Positions 9,850 to 22,425 of a DNA stretch of 64,000 nt are shown here, one piece after another. The DNA comes from Jaltomata sinuosa (lineage: Eukaryota; Streptophyta; Magnoliopsida; Solanales; Solanaceae): positions 1-64,000 of the forward strand of contig QJPP01001945.1 in NCBI GenBank assembly GCA_003996215.1. The letters run 5' to 3'. The position numbers were made by a program, and so were the translations under genes. The notes under the pieces were generated by a model. It was not told where the DNA came from. It did no database searches and was given only the letters and a program-made list of their open reading frames with translations. Every line of letters starts with the position of its first letter. The stretch's first letter is position 1.

Positions 9850-10440
9850 AGAGCTTCTAGGAAGAGGTAAAAAATATAAAAAATTGTGTGGTTATAAATT
9901 ATCTCAGATAGAAAAATTATATTCATTTTGTAATAAACTAAAAAGAATAATATGCCACATAACTTTGGGGCTAAATTTGGGCATGTCAAACTGATTTGAG
10001 TTAATAAATGCCTGAGTTATTGACTTGTTCAAAAATTACTTCGATTGAAATGGGCTAAAAATAGAAAAAATAAATTCTAAAAGTGATATTCCACATTAAT
10101 TGTATCTTTTTTCATCTTTCAACACACCTCATCTTCAACTCACTCTAGTAGCACCCGTCCCCACCCACTGCACACCCTTACCTTCTCCCCCATCTTAAGA
10201 TATTACTTTTTTCTTATATATCGAATTTAAAAAAAAATAAGTAAAAAATCTATTTGTTTTTCTGGAAAAATACTTTGGTAAGAAAACATTTTCGTATGGA
10301 ACGTAACACACCTAAATCTAAACTGGCGTCTGGCAAAAGTGTCGTCAAGTGGAACCAAACCAAAGTCATTTTGTCATTTTATCGGGAAATACATTGCATG
10401 TGCCCCAGTTGTCTATAACAAAGATATTTTTACTACCAAT
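9850..10440. other. Spacer, nothing recognised
   Basis: AT-rich sequence with one pyrimidine-rich block (about 10105-10200). No supported gene or repeat boundary. Confidence 0.4.
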
Positions 10441-10442
10441 CA

Positions 10443-11366
10443 GGAGCGTACAAAACTGAATCGTAAGCCGAATTAAATCGTAAAAAGAATTTAACTAATG
10501 ATTTGGTTTGACTTGATTTGATGTTGAAAAGAAAAAACCGATTATAATTGATTTGGTTTAGTTTTAACTAAAAAAAGTCAAATTGAACCGAACCAACCCG
10601 ATATTACATATATATTATTTTTAAAAATATTTTATACATAAAAATATTTATTGTGATGTAATTTATAAATATTTCTTTAACTTTTTCATAGTTTTTATCT
10701 TTCAATATGTTATTTCAAGTTTAAACTTAGAATTTTAAATGGTTCAATAAGTCTTTTTACAACCTATAGATATTAGTAACTCAAATAAAACCCAAATCAA
10801 TACAAATGTTAACAAAAGATTATTCAATCCAACACTAGGAATAACAATCATGTTAGATATTTATTTTTTAATTTTACATAAATGCATAATCTAATTTATT
10901 TTTCTGTATAATATTTAGTCATGTAGTTAATACTTATTAGACTTATTTTAGCATGACTTAATACTTTTAAATTATGATTATTTTTATTATGACTTATTAA
11001 TACGCAATATTTATTCCATGCGATTACGTTATTTTTTTGATTAAATATTTTATTGTCATCACTCACTTCATAAATTTCAAATAAAATGAATATATTGTGT
11101 TGTTTTTTAAAGAAATACCTTAGATAATTGTATTTTGCTCAGACTAAAAAATATTTGAAGCACAAGTTAATTATATATTTGTATGAAGACTTTATCGAAA
11201 AAAACCCGAAAAATCCGAGGAAACCGAAAAAACCCAAAAAAAACTCGAGGTTGAAAAATCCGACTTTAATTGGTTTGGTTTGGTTTATAAATTTAAAAAC
11301 CCGACACTAATGGTTTGGTTTGGTATTTAAAAAATCAAACCAACCCGGTCCATGTACACCCCTACT
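10443..11366. mobile_element. Dispersed inverted-repeat element (GGTTTGGTTT ends), copy 1
   Basis: Left end ggagcgtacaaaactgaa; right end 'ccggtccatgtacacccct', an imperfect inverted pair (GGGGTGTACA-like). Subterminal regions are rich in ttggtttggtt and in cgaaccgaacc-like strings. A second copy lies at 48440-49510 with shared interior such as 'gatattacatatatat' and 'attattcaa(t/c)(c/t)caacactagga'. Coding potential is nil. Likely a hAT- or MITE-like element; class not certain. Confidence 0.6.
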
Positions 11367-14262
11367 ACCAATAATATAATTCAATGCTTATGTTTAATAA
11401 AAATATATATGATAGAAAAATAGAAGATCCAGAAAACTTCTTAAATCTCTCAACTATTTTTGAAGAAATATATAGTAAAATGATTTTTTTTTTAAAGAAA
11501 ACTCAGAGGAGGGTGAAGTGATGAAAGAGGCAATGGATGATGTTATGGAAATTTAAGGGAGTGGAAGGCACCATTTTTAGGGTGTGTTTGGTATGGAGTA
11601 AATCATTTTTCAGATATATATATATATATATATTTTTTTTTTTTATTTTTTTTTTCATATTTGATTGATCAAAATATTTTAGAATAAATATTTTTTCTAA
11701 GAAAATTTAGTTCCTTTTAAAAATGAGGAAAATGACCTCTTTTTGATGAACGTAGGAAAAATAATTTTCATAAGTGACATTTCAATTCATTTGTCTCCTC
11801 TCATCCACCTATAACGTCTCCAACCTCCCCCCCACCACCCTTGATCCTCCACTCCCCATCTCACGTGATAGTGTTTTGAAAGATTACATATAATTTTTTT
11901 TACTTATAACCTCAAAGAGATGTATTTTTCTTTCTAAAGCTAGGTATATTAAATTCTGAATTACCTAACACAAAAACACAACCTCATTTTATACCATCAT
12001 AAACTTATTTGGCAAGCTACTCACGTCACGTTACCACTCTAGTGAATATTCAACACGACTTCTATTAATTGATTTGCATGTTTTAAACGTGACACGTCCA
12101 AAACTTGACAAGGCAAATTTTAACTAAGCAATAAAAAAAAGTAAAAATAATAAAGAAGAGTAGGATTTTCCCAAAGAATGATTGATCCATCATAAAAGGA
12201 GAAAGATGGAATCGAGAAAGGAACAAATTACTTAAAAATAAACACCATCTAACCGTTTATTTATATGTGCACACCATTTTTGTGTATCTTTGCATTGCTA
12301 GTTCTCGTAGATCATTGAATAACAAAAATCAATGATAACTAGTAATCTAGAGATTCATTAACTAAACAAACGAATAAAAAGAATTAAACAAACGCTTGTT
12401 GATCTCTAGTATTACTATTCCTCCAGAGTGGAATATTTTAGTGAACCAACTTGGCCAAGGCAAGTTGTATCAAGAGTTGACCTTTTCTTAGTGCTTTCAT
12501 ACTTCATACTTCATTATGAATAACAGATTACTCTATATATAAAATCAAAGAAAGAAAGTTTCTTCTCTTTTTTTTTCTTCATTTTTTTGTAGTTTTAATT
12601 TAAAAAAACAAGCAAGTTGAGAGTGGGAAAAGCAAATTTTACTGTTGATTGTGATTTGTTAAGAGTATTACTTTCTTACCATGGTTGGTTTAGAATATAT
12701 TCTCTTGCAAGTTTTATTTTGGATCGTTCGAATTTTCAATTGTTAACTTTTTGGTTATCTTAGTGCCTTAATTTTTTTTTCGTTAAAGGAATCATAGAGA
12801 TCAAATTTGCTTACTATTAGTCATCTTGAGTTCAGAGGTGGATTTAAGATTTTAAGAGGATGCATGAGTGCACTATTATGAAGAGACGAATCTGGAATTT
12901 ATATTTGATGAATTTAACCTTTAGATTATTACCGTTAATTCATTACAAATTTAAAATTATAGGTTCAATTTTTTTTTACAATTAGGTGATTTTCACATAT
13001 CTTACTTTGTGTTAAACCCAAAAATGTTTTGATCCATTAAGCCAGTTGACTATATGTGATACCGTCCACTGTTAATAGTTTTAATACAGATATTTGGTTT
13101 GATTTTACAAAAGTTTATTGTAATAGAAGTAGAAGAGGAATTTTAATCTGTCAAACTTGGGATTTTGAGAGAATAAATCAAACAAAGAAAAAAGGAAAAT
13201 GAAAAAGATACCCTCGAACTCAATTCTAGAAAAAGAAAGAAAAAAATAACAAAAATCGCCAATTTCACTTGTAGAGGTGCACCAATAATTATTACTCTCT
13301 TCGTTTTAATTTGTTTGTCCCATTTTAATTTGATGCGAATCTTAAGAAAATAAAAAAAAAATTGAATATTATAATCTTAAATTAAAGATATGTCAAATAT
13401 ATCAAAACGACTAAAGATCCATTTATGGAGATGTTCAGTATTTCTCCTACTGATTGGAAAAAAATTACTATCATAATCAACCCCAATCATTTAAAATCTT
13501 TGCATTTAACCCCATTTTCTGCACGTACGAGCCAGATATTTGCAATTAAAAATATATGCAAATATTCCATTTTTTTGTTTGTTTTTCTTCCTTATAATAA
13601 ACGCAAGTGTAACTTGAAATAATAATTACAAAAAAGAATTAATAAAAAGCATGATAATGACTGCCATTGATTAGTGCATTATTAATGAATTTTAGTAAGT
13701 CATGGATCAACCTAAAACATTTGAAGAAATTGCATGACTCTAGATAAATAAAAGAATGTTTTTTTGTTTTTAAATATGAATTACTCCCGACAACAATTAT
13801 ATATTTATATCCGGTGTAATTTCATAAGTGGATCTGGAGGAGAATAGAATGTGTACAAATCTTATTAATATTTTTACAAGGTAGAAAAACTATTTTCGAT
13901 AGATGATAAACTTTTCCATGAAGATGTAATAATTTTAATTTTTTTTATTGTACTAGCTTTGCGCAATAAAATATTTGTCTTGTGTCCAAATATGTTCAGC
14001 AACAAGTATAGCTTAGTTCTCAACATTTTCTCTCAGATTATTCTACTTAATAATTGTTGTTAACATATTCCAAAAAAAAGATACATTGAGTTGAATTTTG
14101 ACTTTTTGACTAAATCCTCCGACTAGACAATAATTTAAAAATTATTCAAGTTTGGAATGATTTAATTAACTTCAGGAAATAAAGCAAACAAATTTGTTGA
14201 ACTTGCCAATGTTGCTCTTTCTTTCTTTCTTGCTCTCTTATATATATACTAGATTAAGAAGC
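11367..14262. other. Long AT-rich intergenic stretch with MITE scraps
   Basis: No exon could be supported on either strand. It holds a (TA)n run near 11617-11632, a 'cagaggtggatttaag' repeat start near 12834 common in Solanaceae repeats, and a partial Stowaway-like end at 13288-13412 ('cttcgttttaatttgtttgt'). The short open frames are what AT-rich DNA gives by chance. Confidence 0.5.
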
Positions 14263-14660
14263 CCGTGTCAACACGGGCTCAATATATATCGCTTTATCTG
14301 TTTTAATTTATGTGACACAGATGAAATTTAAACAGTTAATTAAATTTATTATATATATTTTTAAATATTTTAAATTATTAAATATTATGATTAATAGTAC
14401 TTTTTATGTCATTTTCAAATAATATATGTTACTCCCTATGTCTCAATGTATGTGGCACCGATGAAATTTGGAGGGTAAATCAAATTTCTTATATGATTTT
14501 TGAATATTTTCAGTTACTAATTATCGTGTTATTTCCTCTGTCCCGATTTATATGATATTGATTGAATTTCGAGAGTTAAGTAAAAAAAATTATATGTTTT
14601 TAAAAATATTTTAAGTTATTAATTATTGTGATTTATAATATTTTTTACATAATTTTCAAA
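14263..14660. repeat. Hairpin plus about three tandem repeat units
   Basis: A perfect palindrome gcccgtgtcaacacgggc is followed by units that start 'tttaatttatgtgacac(a/c)gat' and 'ctcaatgtatgtggcaccgat', spaced about 100-140 bp. Each unit contains a gaaattt...gagagt(t/c)aa block and ends near 'tattaattattgtgattta'. A homologous array occurs at 51965-52039 plus 55588-56098. Confidence 0.55.
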
Positions 14661-15779
14661 ACATAAATTAAAATAGAGATTTTTAAATTTTTAGAAGTAG
14701 GGCCCACCTTGACGGCAAGTATACAGTTCAAACAGACATGTTGTCTATGAGCTGTGTGTTGTAGCCTCTTATATATATATAGTAAGTACAAGAATATATG
14801 AAGCATAAACTCCAAAATCTTCCAACCCAAAATATATAAAAGGATTAATTACAATAACCACCGTCCACCGCTATACACCTACAAATAAAGGGTTTTATCA
14901 TCGCGAATAGTGAAAATTTTGTGCTATAGAATATGATTTTCTTACTCATTTTCCACTAAGCCAACTCACTGAAAAGATACATGGTGAACAATAGATTCTC
15001 ACTTAAATAATAAAAAACTTCGTAATTTTTTCACATGAAAAATATTATTTTTTTTTTCCACCGATTCAATTAAAATATCGGAAAGAGTAATCACTGACAT
15101 TTTTGAGTGAAAAATTTAGTGAGGAAATAGTGTTTTTTTAAAAGTAGTGATAATATGATTCAAGTTCGAAAGAGAATCATATTATGGGGTGTTTAATGTA
15201 ATTAATTAACCATATATAAAATTGTTTGTCAAAGCAAACAGGGTTAACACTTAACAGTTGTCCCTTTGGCAATGTCTCCCCTTGTCTATTTGAATAATTG
15301 TTACCTCTATTATTAGTATTAAACTAAAAGCATGTTTAGGGACCTTAATCACTTTCTTTATTTGTCATAGAGGTTGGCAGCTTCAAGAGTTCCAAAATAT
15401 ATCTAGGACAATTCCATTTAATCAATAGCATTATTTTATTCAATCACTAACCCAGTATTTGGATTATTTTATTCAACATGTGGAGACCATTTTCAGTACT
15501 TAAACGACAGAGAATTTTTGTCCCTTGTTTATGAACTACAACTAGGAAGTAGGGAAAGAAAGGAGGGAAATGAGCAAAATAAAGAAAATGTATTATTCGG
15601 TCGATAGATTGATATTGACAATATTATATAATAAGTAATAAATATTAAGATGTTAAAGTTTAACGTATTTATAAGATGAGTGTTGTAGAGATGTTGATGC
15701 TAAAATAAATGTGTGGCCATATTAGATTAGATTAAATTGAAAATTACTTTAGTTATCCGAGGATGCAATTAATTAGCAC
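14661..15779. other. Intergenic, nothing recognised
   Basis: AT-rich, with no repeat ends or exons that I can support. Confidence 0.4.
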
Positions 15780-16045
15780 ACATTGAGAATAAATTGCAAG
15801 AAGGTCGTCTGCGTCGGTTGGGCATGTTGTATATATGTTGACCTACAAATGTATCCGTGTGCCCGTAGATGTGAAATTATGATAAGTGAAAATGTTGAAA
15901 TCGAATGAGGTAGACCTAAAATCAAACGAAAAGATGTAGTATTGAAAACCCTATAAATGTTTGGTATTAATGCGACTTAGCTAAAGGCAAGGCACAATAG
16001 GAAAAAAAGATACATATAGGTGATAGCTACTTGGGATGAACATGA
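15780..16045 (+). mobile_element. Decayed 3' scrap of a LINE reverse transcriptase ORF
   Basis: The string 'gtcgtctgcgtcggttgggc' corresponds to the RLRWFGHV motif near the end of plant non-LTR retrotransposon RT genes. About 200 bp later 'gacttagctaaaggcaaggc' and 'caataggaaaaaaagat' match the family's C-terminal 'LAKDRxxWRxKI' region. Frames are interrupted by stops. Assignment rests on remembered plant LINE motifs. Confidence 0.5.
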
Positions 16046-17750
16046 TATGGTAGATACTGAATTATCATACCGTATCAAAAAACTTGATATCAGAATTACG
16101 ATATTATGGTATTTCATATGATATTTTGTATACATTTTTAAGAGTTTTGATATTTAATATGGTATCTGATATTTATAGAAAAGTATTAAAATATCAAATA
16201 TCGTAACGAAATGTATAATTACGTATACAATTCATATATTATTATTATTATAATATTAACAAATATATAAACTAGTATTAGTACAAAATTAATTATTTAG
16301 TCTAGACATTAGAACTTTAGTTAATCTAAGAGAAAAGACATCAAAACACCCCTAAATTTGTCCGACTTTAGACCTTTAACTTCACGGGTATTTATTTACC
16401 CCCCTTAAGAACTTTAAAGTGAATTATTTTCAACCCTTCGCAGCTCAGCCCAAGTCAAGGCTGAGTGTTGTTGAATCACACGCGTTTTAATTGATCCATG
16501 TCATTTAATGAATTATGTATCTGAATTTTTAATATTTGTTATATATATAAAACCTTCGTCCTTCACAATCCGCCGGCGGCGATTTCACAATCCGCCGCCG
16601 GCGATTTCATAAATCCACCGCCAACTACTCCTCACTCTATTTCTCGTCCTCTTCATTATCGCCATCATTAAATTCACAAGCTCACCACCACTACTAACAT
16701 CATCACCATAGTCATCAACTCCACAATCTCCGGCAAGTTCTTTGTTCTATGCCAAGAAATTTTACAACACCCATCAACAACACTAACAATAACAATGTCA
16801 TCAACACCTGTCAATTTCACCACACACGTCAAAGTTTCACAACACCCATCAATTTCACAATACCCATCAACAACACTAACAATGTCAACTAAAAATTCGG
16901 CCACAAGAATCATATAAAAATAAATTTATTATGAAATTAAAGAAAGTGGTTGGAGATTGAAATGGTGGTGAGGAATTGAATGGATGGTGGTGTGTGTGGA
17001 GGCGATTTGAACACCCTCCTCGGAGCCTCTAACAACCGCAATAGTCATCTCTGGCAAGCTCTTTGTCCTATGTCAAGAAAAATAGAGTGTATTTTTTTGT
17101 TCTTTATTCGGATGGATGAAAGAGCTGGGTGTGAGGATTGTGACGGAGGAAGAGGAACAAAGGAGGTGGCTGGTGGGTGGCATACAATGATTGTGAAGAA
17201 GAAGAAGAAGAAGAAGAAGGTGGAAAGAGAAAAAAAGATTAAAAAATAAATAAAATTGGGATCTGCACAATTTTTTATCCTTTTTTATCCTTTTCACACG
17301 AGTTTGAGAGAGTGAAAATACTCTCCATGTTAGAGGGTGTATTAAATTCACTTTAAAATTATTAAGGGGGTAAATAAATGTTCGTTAAGTTAAAGGACTA
17401 AAGTAAATTTTTCGGACAAGTTTAGGGGTGTTTTAATGTCTTCTCTCTTAATCTAATTGAAATGTCTTTTTTTTGTGTGCGTATTTCTACATGTGTAAGA
17501 TGTTAGTATGATATAATTAAGCCATTTTTTGAAAAGTCGACGTCACATATAATTCTTTATTATATTAGTATATATGTGTACGCCAAAATTGAACAAACTA
17601 TGATTATTGATTTATTATGACACAAAATATCAAAATCGAACTTTAAAGTCCGAAATCATACCATGGTAATGATATAATATTTTTTTAAAATAAAAAATTA
17701 AGATTATCGAACTGAAGTTTTTGGTACCGTACCATACCCACTCTTAATAG
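16040..17750. mobile_element. Inverted-repeat MITE (ATGGTA-rich ends), split by a later insertion
   Basis: Left end 'gaacatgatatggtagatac' with 'ccgtatcaaaaaacttgat'; right end 'gaactgaagtttttggtacc' and gtaccataccc. These are inverted copies of a GGTATGGTACGGTA-type terminus. A MULE MITE (16330-17447) is nested inside. Ends are approximate. Confidence 0.5.
16330..17447. mobile_element. MULE-type non-autonomous element with perfect 9-bp TSD
   Basis: Starts gagaaaagacatcaaaacac, ends gtcttctctc, with TIRs of about 110 bp (for example 'cccctaaatttgtccgac' against 'cggacaagtttaggggtg'). The 9 bp ttaatctaa repeats exactly at 16321-16329 and 17448-17456. The interior holds gccgccggcg inverted copies and a (GAA)n run near 17197-17217. 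It has no transposase and is nested in an older MITE. Confidence 0.85.
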
Positions 17751-18435
17751 CTACTAATTGAGGATATATTTTAAGTTTGTTAGAAAAATTTTAATATTTC
17801 ATATTTAAAATTTATTTTTACTTTTATTTTGTTTAGTATGAAAATGATTGTTGAAAAATAACATGTTATAAACGGGAAAGCAGTTTGATAAATGATTTAT
17901 ATATAATCTAAATAACTAGCACTTCAAGATAAAAATAAATAAATTGAAATACCTCTTGAAACGTTAGCAAAGATCGTTGAGAAAATGACCTTCCAGTTCT
18001 ACAATCTTTTGTTGTGTTATCTGAATAAACCTCGAATTATGTAATACTTATGTCGACAAGTAATTTCTCTCCAAAAATTATGTCTTCAATGATGAAATAA
18101 GACCGTATTGATAAACATAAATGAGACAATACGAAAATCAACCCGAAATGTGTGAAAACGTCACATATTTTATTTTTTATGTCATTCGGGTCATTTGAAT
18201 TCAACTCAAATACCTACTTTTTAATTTTTACCTCAGCTATAATATACGTAAAAAAAAACCATCTTCAATACATGTAATAAAAAGACTCATGTTCATTGCT
18301 CATAATTCTATTAAAAAAAAATCAACGAATTCGGTTGGTTTGTCAATGGTTTTAAAATAATTTTTTGTAGAGAAAATTGACATACATTTATCGATTATTT
18401 ATCGCTTAAAAATGTGTGAAAACTATAAGAACGGG
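17751..18435. other. Spacer, nothing recognised
   Basis: AT-rich DNA with no supported exon or repeat ends. Confidence 0.4.
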
Positions 18436-19716
18436 CAGAACCCATATTAGCAGCCCCCTTATATTGGCATCAACTTTCATTTAGACACGTTAAGTAGATT
18501 TTGTTTATATTAAACACCTCAAGTAGATGCTTAGTGTGTTATTTTGATACTTTTTGCTGACTTGGCACATTAAGTGCGTTACACTAATTTTAAGCGCGTG
18601 AAGAGCATAAATATTTGCAATTTTTTTTTTATTTCTTCTTCTTTCTTCTCTCTCTCTTTCCAACACTTCCTCCACCCACTCCCACCCCTATCTCCACCTT
18701 CATTTGTCGCCCATGTTTCTGCAAATGCACTCCATAACCATGACTACTTTCTCTTTGCTATCACTATTGACTCTATCAAATTACAAAAATTTCTTCGAAA
18801 CAATTTTGATTCCCTCATTTATTCTTTTTCACTAATTTAGAATTAGCATCTATAAAGATCATTATTTCTAAAATCAAATCCAGAATTTCTTATTCTTTTA
18901 AACCTTCAAGAAATAATCTTTATCTTTTGGCCACATTTGCGAAAAATGATCATCAATTTTACATGCATAAAAACTCAAATTTTTTCCTCATTTTCAGGTT
19001 GTAGGTATTCTTGATTTACTAAATATTCATGTAATATAAATTTGAGATTTGTCACAACTCGGTGAAAAATTCTTAACTAGTATAAGTGATTTTTATTTTT
19101 TATCAATGCCCATTTACAATTTCTTGAATAACCCTTAAAATAATTGAAATCTATTTTTTTTCCGCTTTAGTGTTATTTTGTGGGAAGGAGAAAGATTGAG
19201 AGAGAGTGTGTCAAAAAGTATAAATATAAGTGTTGGTATTCATTCTCTCCAACGAAAAAGGTGGAAAAAGTGATGATATATTTGAAAATAATAAATGAAG
19301 AAGAAGATTAAAAAAAAAAAAAAACTTGAGAACAAATTTGAAAAAAAATCTGACCTCTGTTGAAAAAGTTTAAGCTTGAGAAAATGATGAAAGACAATGG
19401 CTTAAGAAAATCATTGTTTTATTTCAAATTTCAATGGAGAAGATGATCTCCAGGAGGGTGGAGGGGGGGGGGGGGGGGGGCTTTAAAGGAAATAATTTTT
19501 TTCTTTTACTTAAAATATACGTGTAATTATTTAATTAGTTATTTTATTATATTATTACGAATGTAATACACTCCCGTTATTATTTCTGTTGGTTGTAAAA
19601 AAGTGTTAAAATGACGCAGTAAACCTCTACTTGAGGTATTAAAAATGAAGAAGATCTACTTGAGATGTCTAAGTGCAAGTTGGTGCCCCCATAAGGGGGC
19701 CACAGATGAGTTTGGA
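18436..19716. mobile_element. MULE-type non-autonomous element (family B, copy 2)
   Basis: The TIRs include 'cagcccccttatattggc' at the left and 'gcccccataagggggccac' at the right, each followed inward by a family-B style tail (tagacac, then aaacacctcaagtaga, then tgttattttgatac). A CT-rich arm (about 18640-18700) and a G tract of about 18 consecutive G at about 19463-19480 mirror the other family-B copies. No TSD was confirmed. No coding capacity. Confidence 0.7.
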
Positions 19717-19840
19717 CCGTTTTGACTTTTGATTGGTCGAGGAGCCATTTGTTGAAATTATTTGTCTTTATTATTACAATAGAATACTCCATTATTGAGA
19801 TTTGAAATGTTAAATATTGAGGATGCTTTGTAAAATTAAG

Positions 19841-20317
19841 GCTTAATACATAATCGGTCCCTTAAATTTGTTAGGATAATTCATTTAGATAGTCAAGCTA
19901 AGTTTTATTTCAATTGAATAGCCCAACTTTTAATAAAATATTTTAATTAGACACTTTTGGTTTAAATTTTAACTTTTTTTATGTGTGTTCTCACTTGTCT
20001 ATTAAGTAGTTAAGTTAATCACATAAAATATGTTATTTTTTTTAATTATACACATTCGCCTCAATAAGCGGTAAAACTTAGACATTTCTCACTTGAGATT
20101 GATGTATATAATTAAAGGAGATTACATATTTTATGTGATTAACTTAACTATAATAGACGAATGCAAACATAGACAATCTTTTCAAAATATGAAATGAAAG
20201 TGCTTAATTGAAACACTTTACTAAGAGTTAAGATGTTTTAATTGGAACAAAACTTAGTTCGAGTGTCTAAATGAAATATCCAGACATATTTAAAGGGATG
20301 ATTATGTGTTAAAGGTT
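19841..20317. mobile_element. Short MITE with about 115-bp inverted repeats
   Basis: Left 'cttaatacataatcggtccc' and 'attcatttagatagtc'; right 'gagtgtctaaatgaaatatc' and 'gggatgattatgtgttaaa'. The interior is also largely self-complementary ('gttaatcacataaaatatg' near 20013 against 'catattttatgtgattaac' near 20127), so a transcript would fold into one long hairpin. Confidence 0.7.
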
Positions 20318-20556
20318 TAGTCATAGATTCATATCTAAATCATAGAGAAATTGTCAATCACACACCCATGGACGTATTTAGGGTCCGACAAGGGTGTTCA
20401 CCTGAATCCCTCGATAAAAAGTTACATTGTATATATATAAGGTATTTTTTTGAGAGAGATAATAAGGGTCCGAACATTTAAATTTGAAATAAATCAAATG
20501 AAAAAAGATTTAATAAGACCCTCTTTCTAATTTTGGATAAGCACATGTGACATGTG

Positions 20557-21003
20557 TGTTAAGATTGATTCACTCAAGTTTGATGAGGTACAAGAAGAAG
20601 AGAAATGTACTGGGAAGAAGAAGCCGACAACATCAAAGGCGGTGCACAAATAAGAAAGCAATCAACAGAACTCACACGTGGCTCTCACTGCTGTACGAAC
20701 ATCAGACGCTGGATATCTCACTCGCAGACTTGTTGAAGTAGTTCAACACATTGTTGTACGTCGAACGGATTGTGGGCGGTAATTGTATATATTCTCCTAT
20801 TAATATCTTTTATTAGTAATTAATTAGTGTACAACTAATATTCTATTCATTCTACAACTAGGTCTCTAACTTAGTGTAGAAATATGACTCTACTTTAGTT
20901 TTCAGTATTTTGTATATATATACATGTATGTTATCGTTCAAGACACATAAGAAATACACAAAAAAATTCTCCCGACTCTTTGCAATACTCTGTCATTCTT
21001 ACA
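20557..21003 (+). repeat. 5' LTR of the copia element
   Basis: 447 bp, TG...CA. It contains the same 'attgattcactca' start and 'gactctttgcaatactctg' end as the 3' LTR. Between 'cacacgtggctctc' and 'taattgtatatattctcc' it carries about 95 bp that the 3' LTR lacks. A TATA-like 'gtatatatatacatg' lies near 20912. Confidence 0.85.
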
Positions 21004-21015
21004 TGGTATCAGAGC
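21004..21015 (+). other. Primer binding site (initiator tRNA-Met)
   Basis: tggtatcagagc directly follows the 5' LTR terminal CA. This is the standard plant copia PBS, complementary to the 3' end of the initiator tRNA-Met. Confidence 0.85.
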
Positions 21016-21064
21016 ATTGACTCTAAATCACTCAACTATTTGTTGATCTTTCCTTTCATCCTCA

Positions 21065-22209
21065 ATGGACGATTCAACCAGCAAATCTACCTTCGATTCA
21101 TCTGTTGAAATTGAAAAATCAACAGAAAAATCCCTCATTGACCCCTTACATCCCTTCTACCTTCACCCCTCTGATTCGCCAGGCATGATCTTGGTGAGCA
21201 CACCATTCTCTGATAAAGGGTATGGAGGGTGGAAAAGATCTATTTTCATTGCTCTATCCGCCAAAAATAAGATAGGCTTTATAGACGATAACATTGCTCA
21301 GCCAAACGTCTCATCAGAAACTTTCAACCTTTGGAATCGATGTAATGATATGGTTATCTCTTGGCTATTGAATGCCCTGTTAAAAGAGATAGCAAAAAGT
21401 GTGTTATATTCAAAAACTGCTAGGGAAGCATGGAATGAACTACAGGAAAGGTTTGGGCAGAGCAATGGACCACAATTATATCAACTACAAAAGGAAATTA
21501 CTGAACTAGTCCAAGCAAATATGAACATTGCAGGATACTACACAAAGCTGAAAAGGCTTTGGGATGAGCTTGACAGCCTGGACATTACTCAACATTGTAC
21601 CTGCGATTGTGAATGTGGAGTCAAGGGAAAAACATTCAAGTCACAGCAAAATAGAAGGCTCATTCAATTCCTTATGGGATTGAATGATGCCTATGCGACA
21701 TTGAGGAGCAACTTGCTAATGCTTTTACCACTCCCTTCCATCAATCATGCCTACATTTTGCTTATCAGAGATGAGAAACAACGAGAGGTACATATCTCAC
21801 ATCATTCAATGGAGGCTGCATCTTTTTCTGGAAAGCAGCAGTACAATGAAAACATACTCAATACTGAGAAGAAGGGAATGACAAATCAGAGGAAAGGCAA
21901 TTAGTTTTGCACACACTGTAAGAAGCAGAATCACATAGTGAATAACTGCTATAGACTCATTGGATTTCCACCAGATTTTAAATTTACCAAATCTAAGAAG
22001 TTTATACCAACTCCAAAGAGCAATGCAGTTATTGCCGGAGATGAGGTTGATAATCAGTCAAATAGAGCAGGAGACATACCTATGACACAGAATCAGTATC
22101 ACAACCTTTGCCATCTTTTCCAGCATGAAAAGTTGGGTTCTCAAACAAATCAAAGCTCACAAAACAATGTAGTTGCCAACTGCGCTGGTATTTCTAATCA
22201 ATTTCCATA
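21065..22209 (+). pseudogene. Copia gag (capsid/nucleocapsid), interrupted
   Basis: ATG at 21065 opens 279 codons of capsid-like protein. The N-terminal motif FYLHPSDSPGMILVSTPF and 'GWKRSIFIALSAKNKIGFID' mark the Retrotran_gag_3/UBN2-like gag of plant copia elements. An in-frame TAG at 21902-21904 stops it just before the nucleocapsid zinc knuckle, whose CTHCKKQNHIVNNC (CCHC) is still legible after the stop. The frame then runs to a stop at 22208-22210. It would normally be continuous with protease and the rest of pol. Confidence 0.8.
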
Positions 22210-22239
22210 AACTAAACCTTACATTAGTGTATCTATTAA

Positions 22240-22425
22240 TCATATCTCATGAATATTGGACTCCGGAGCTTCTGAACATATGACTTCAGACTCCAACTTG
22301 TTGTTCAATGTTAAAAAAATTTCTAAACCTATTTTTGTCAATCTTCTTAATCTAGTCAGGGTTCAAGTCTTTCAATCAGGATCTGTGACTATTCTCCCTA
22401 ATTATACTCTTCATCATGTGCTTTT
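22240..22425 (+). pseudogene. Copia aspartic protease remnant
   Basis: The active-site block ILDSGASEHM is readable near 22255, but the codon before it, tryptophan in relatives (WILDSGAS), is TGA here. A frameshift follows near 22425, after which the reading frame changes to that of the integrase segment. Confidence 0.7.

Noticed and set aside
17073..17351. Overlapping frames on both strands with poly-Lys or poly-Leu
   Set aside because: Generated by the GAA microsatellite in the MULE at 16330-17447.
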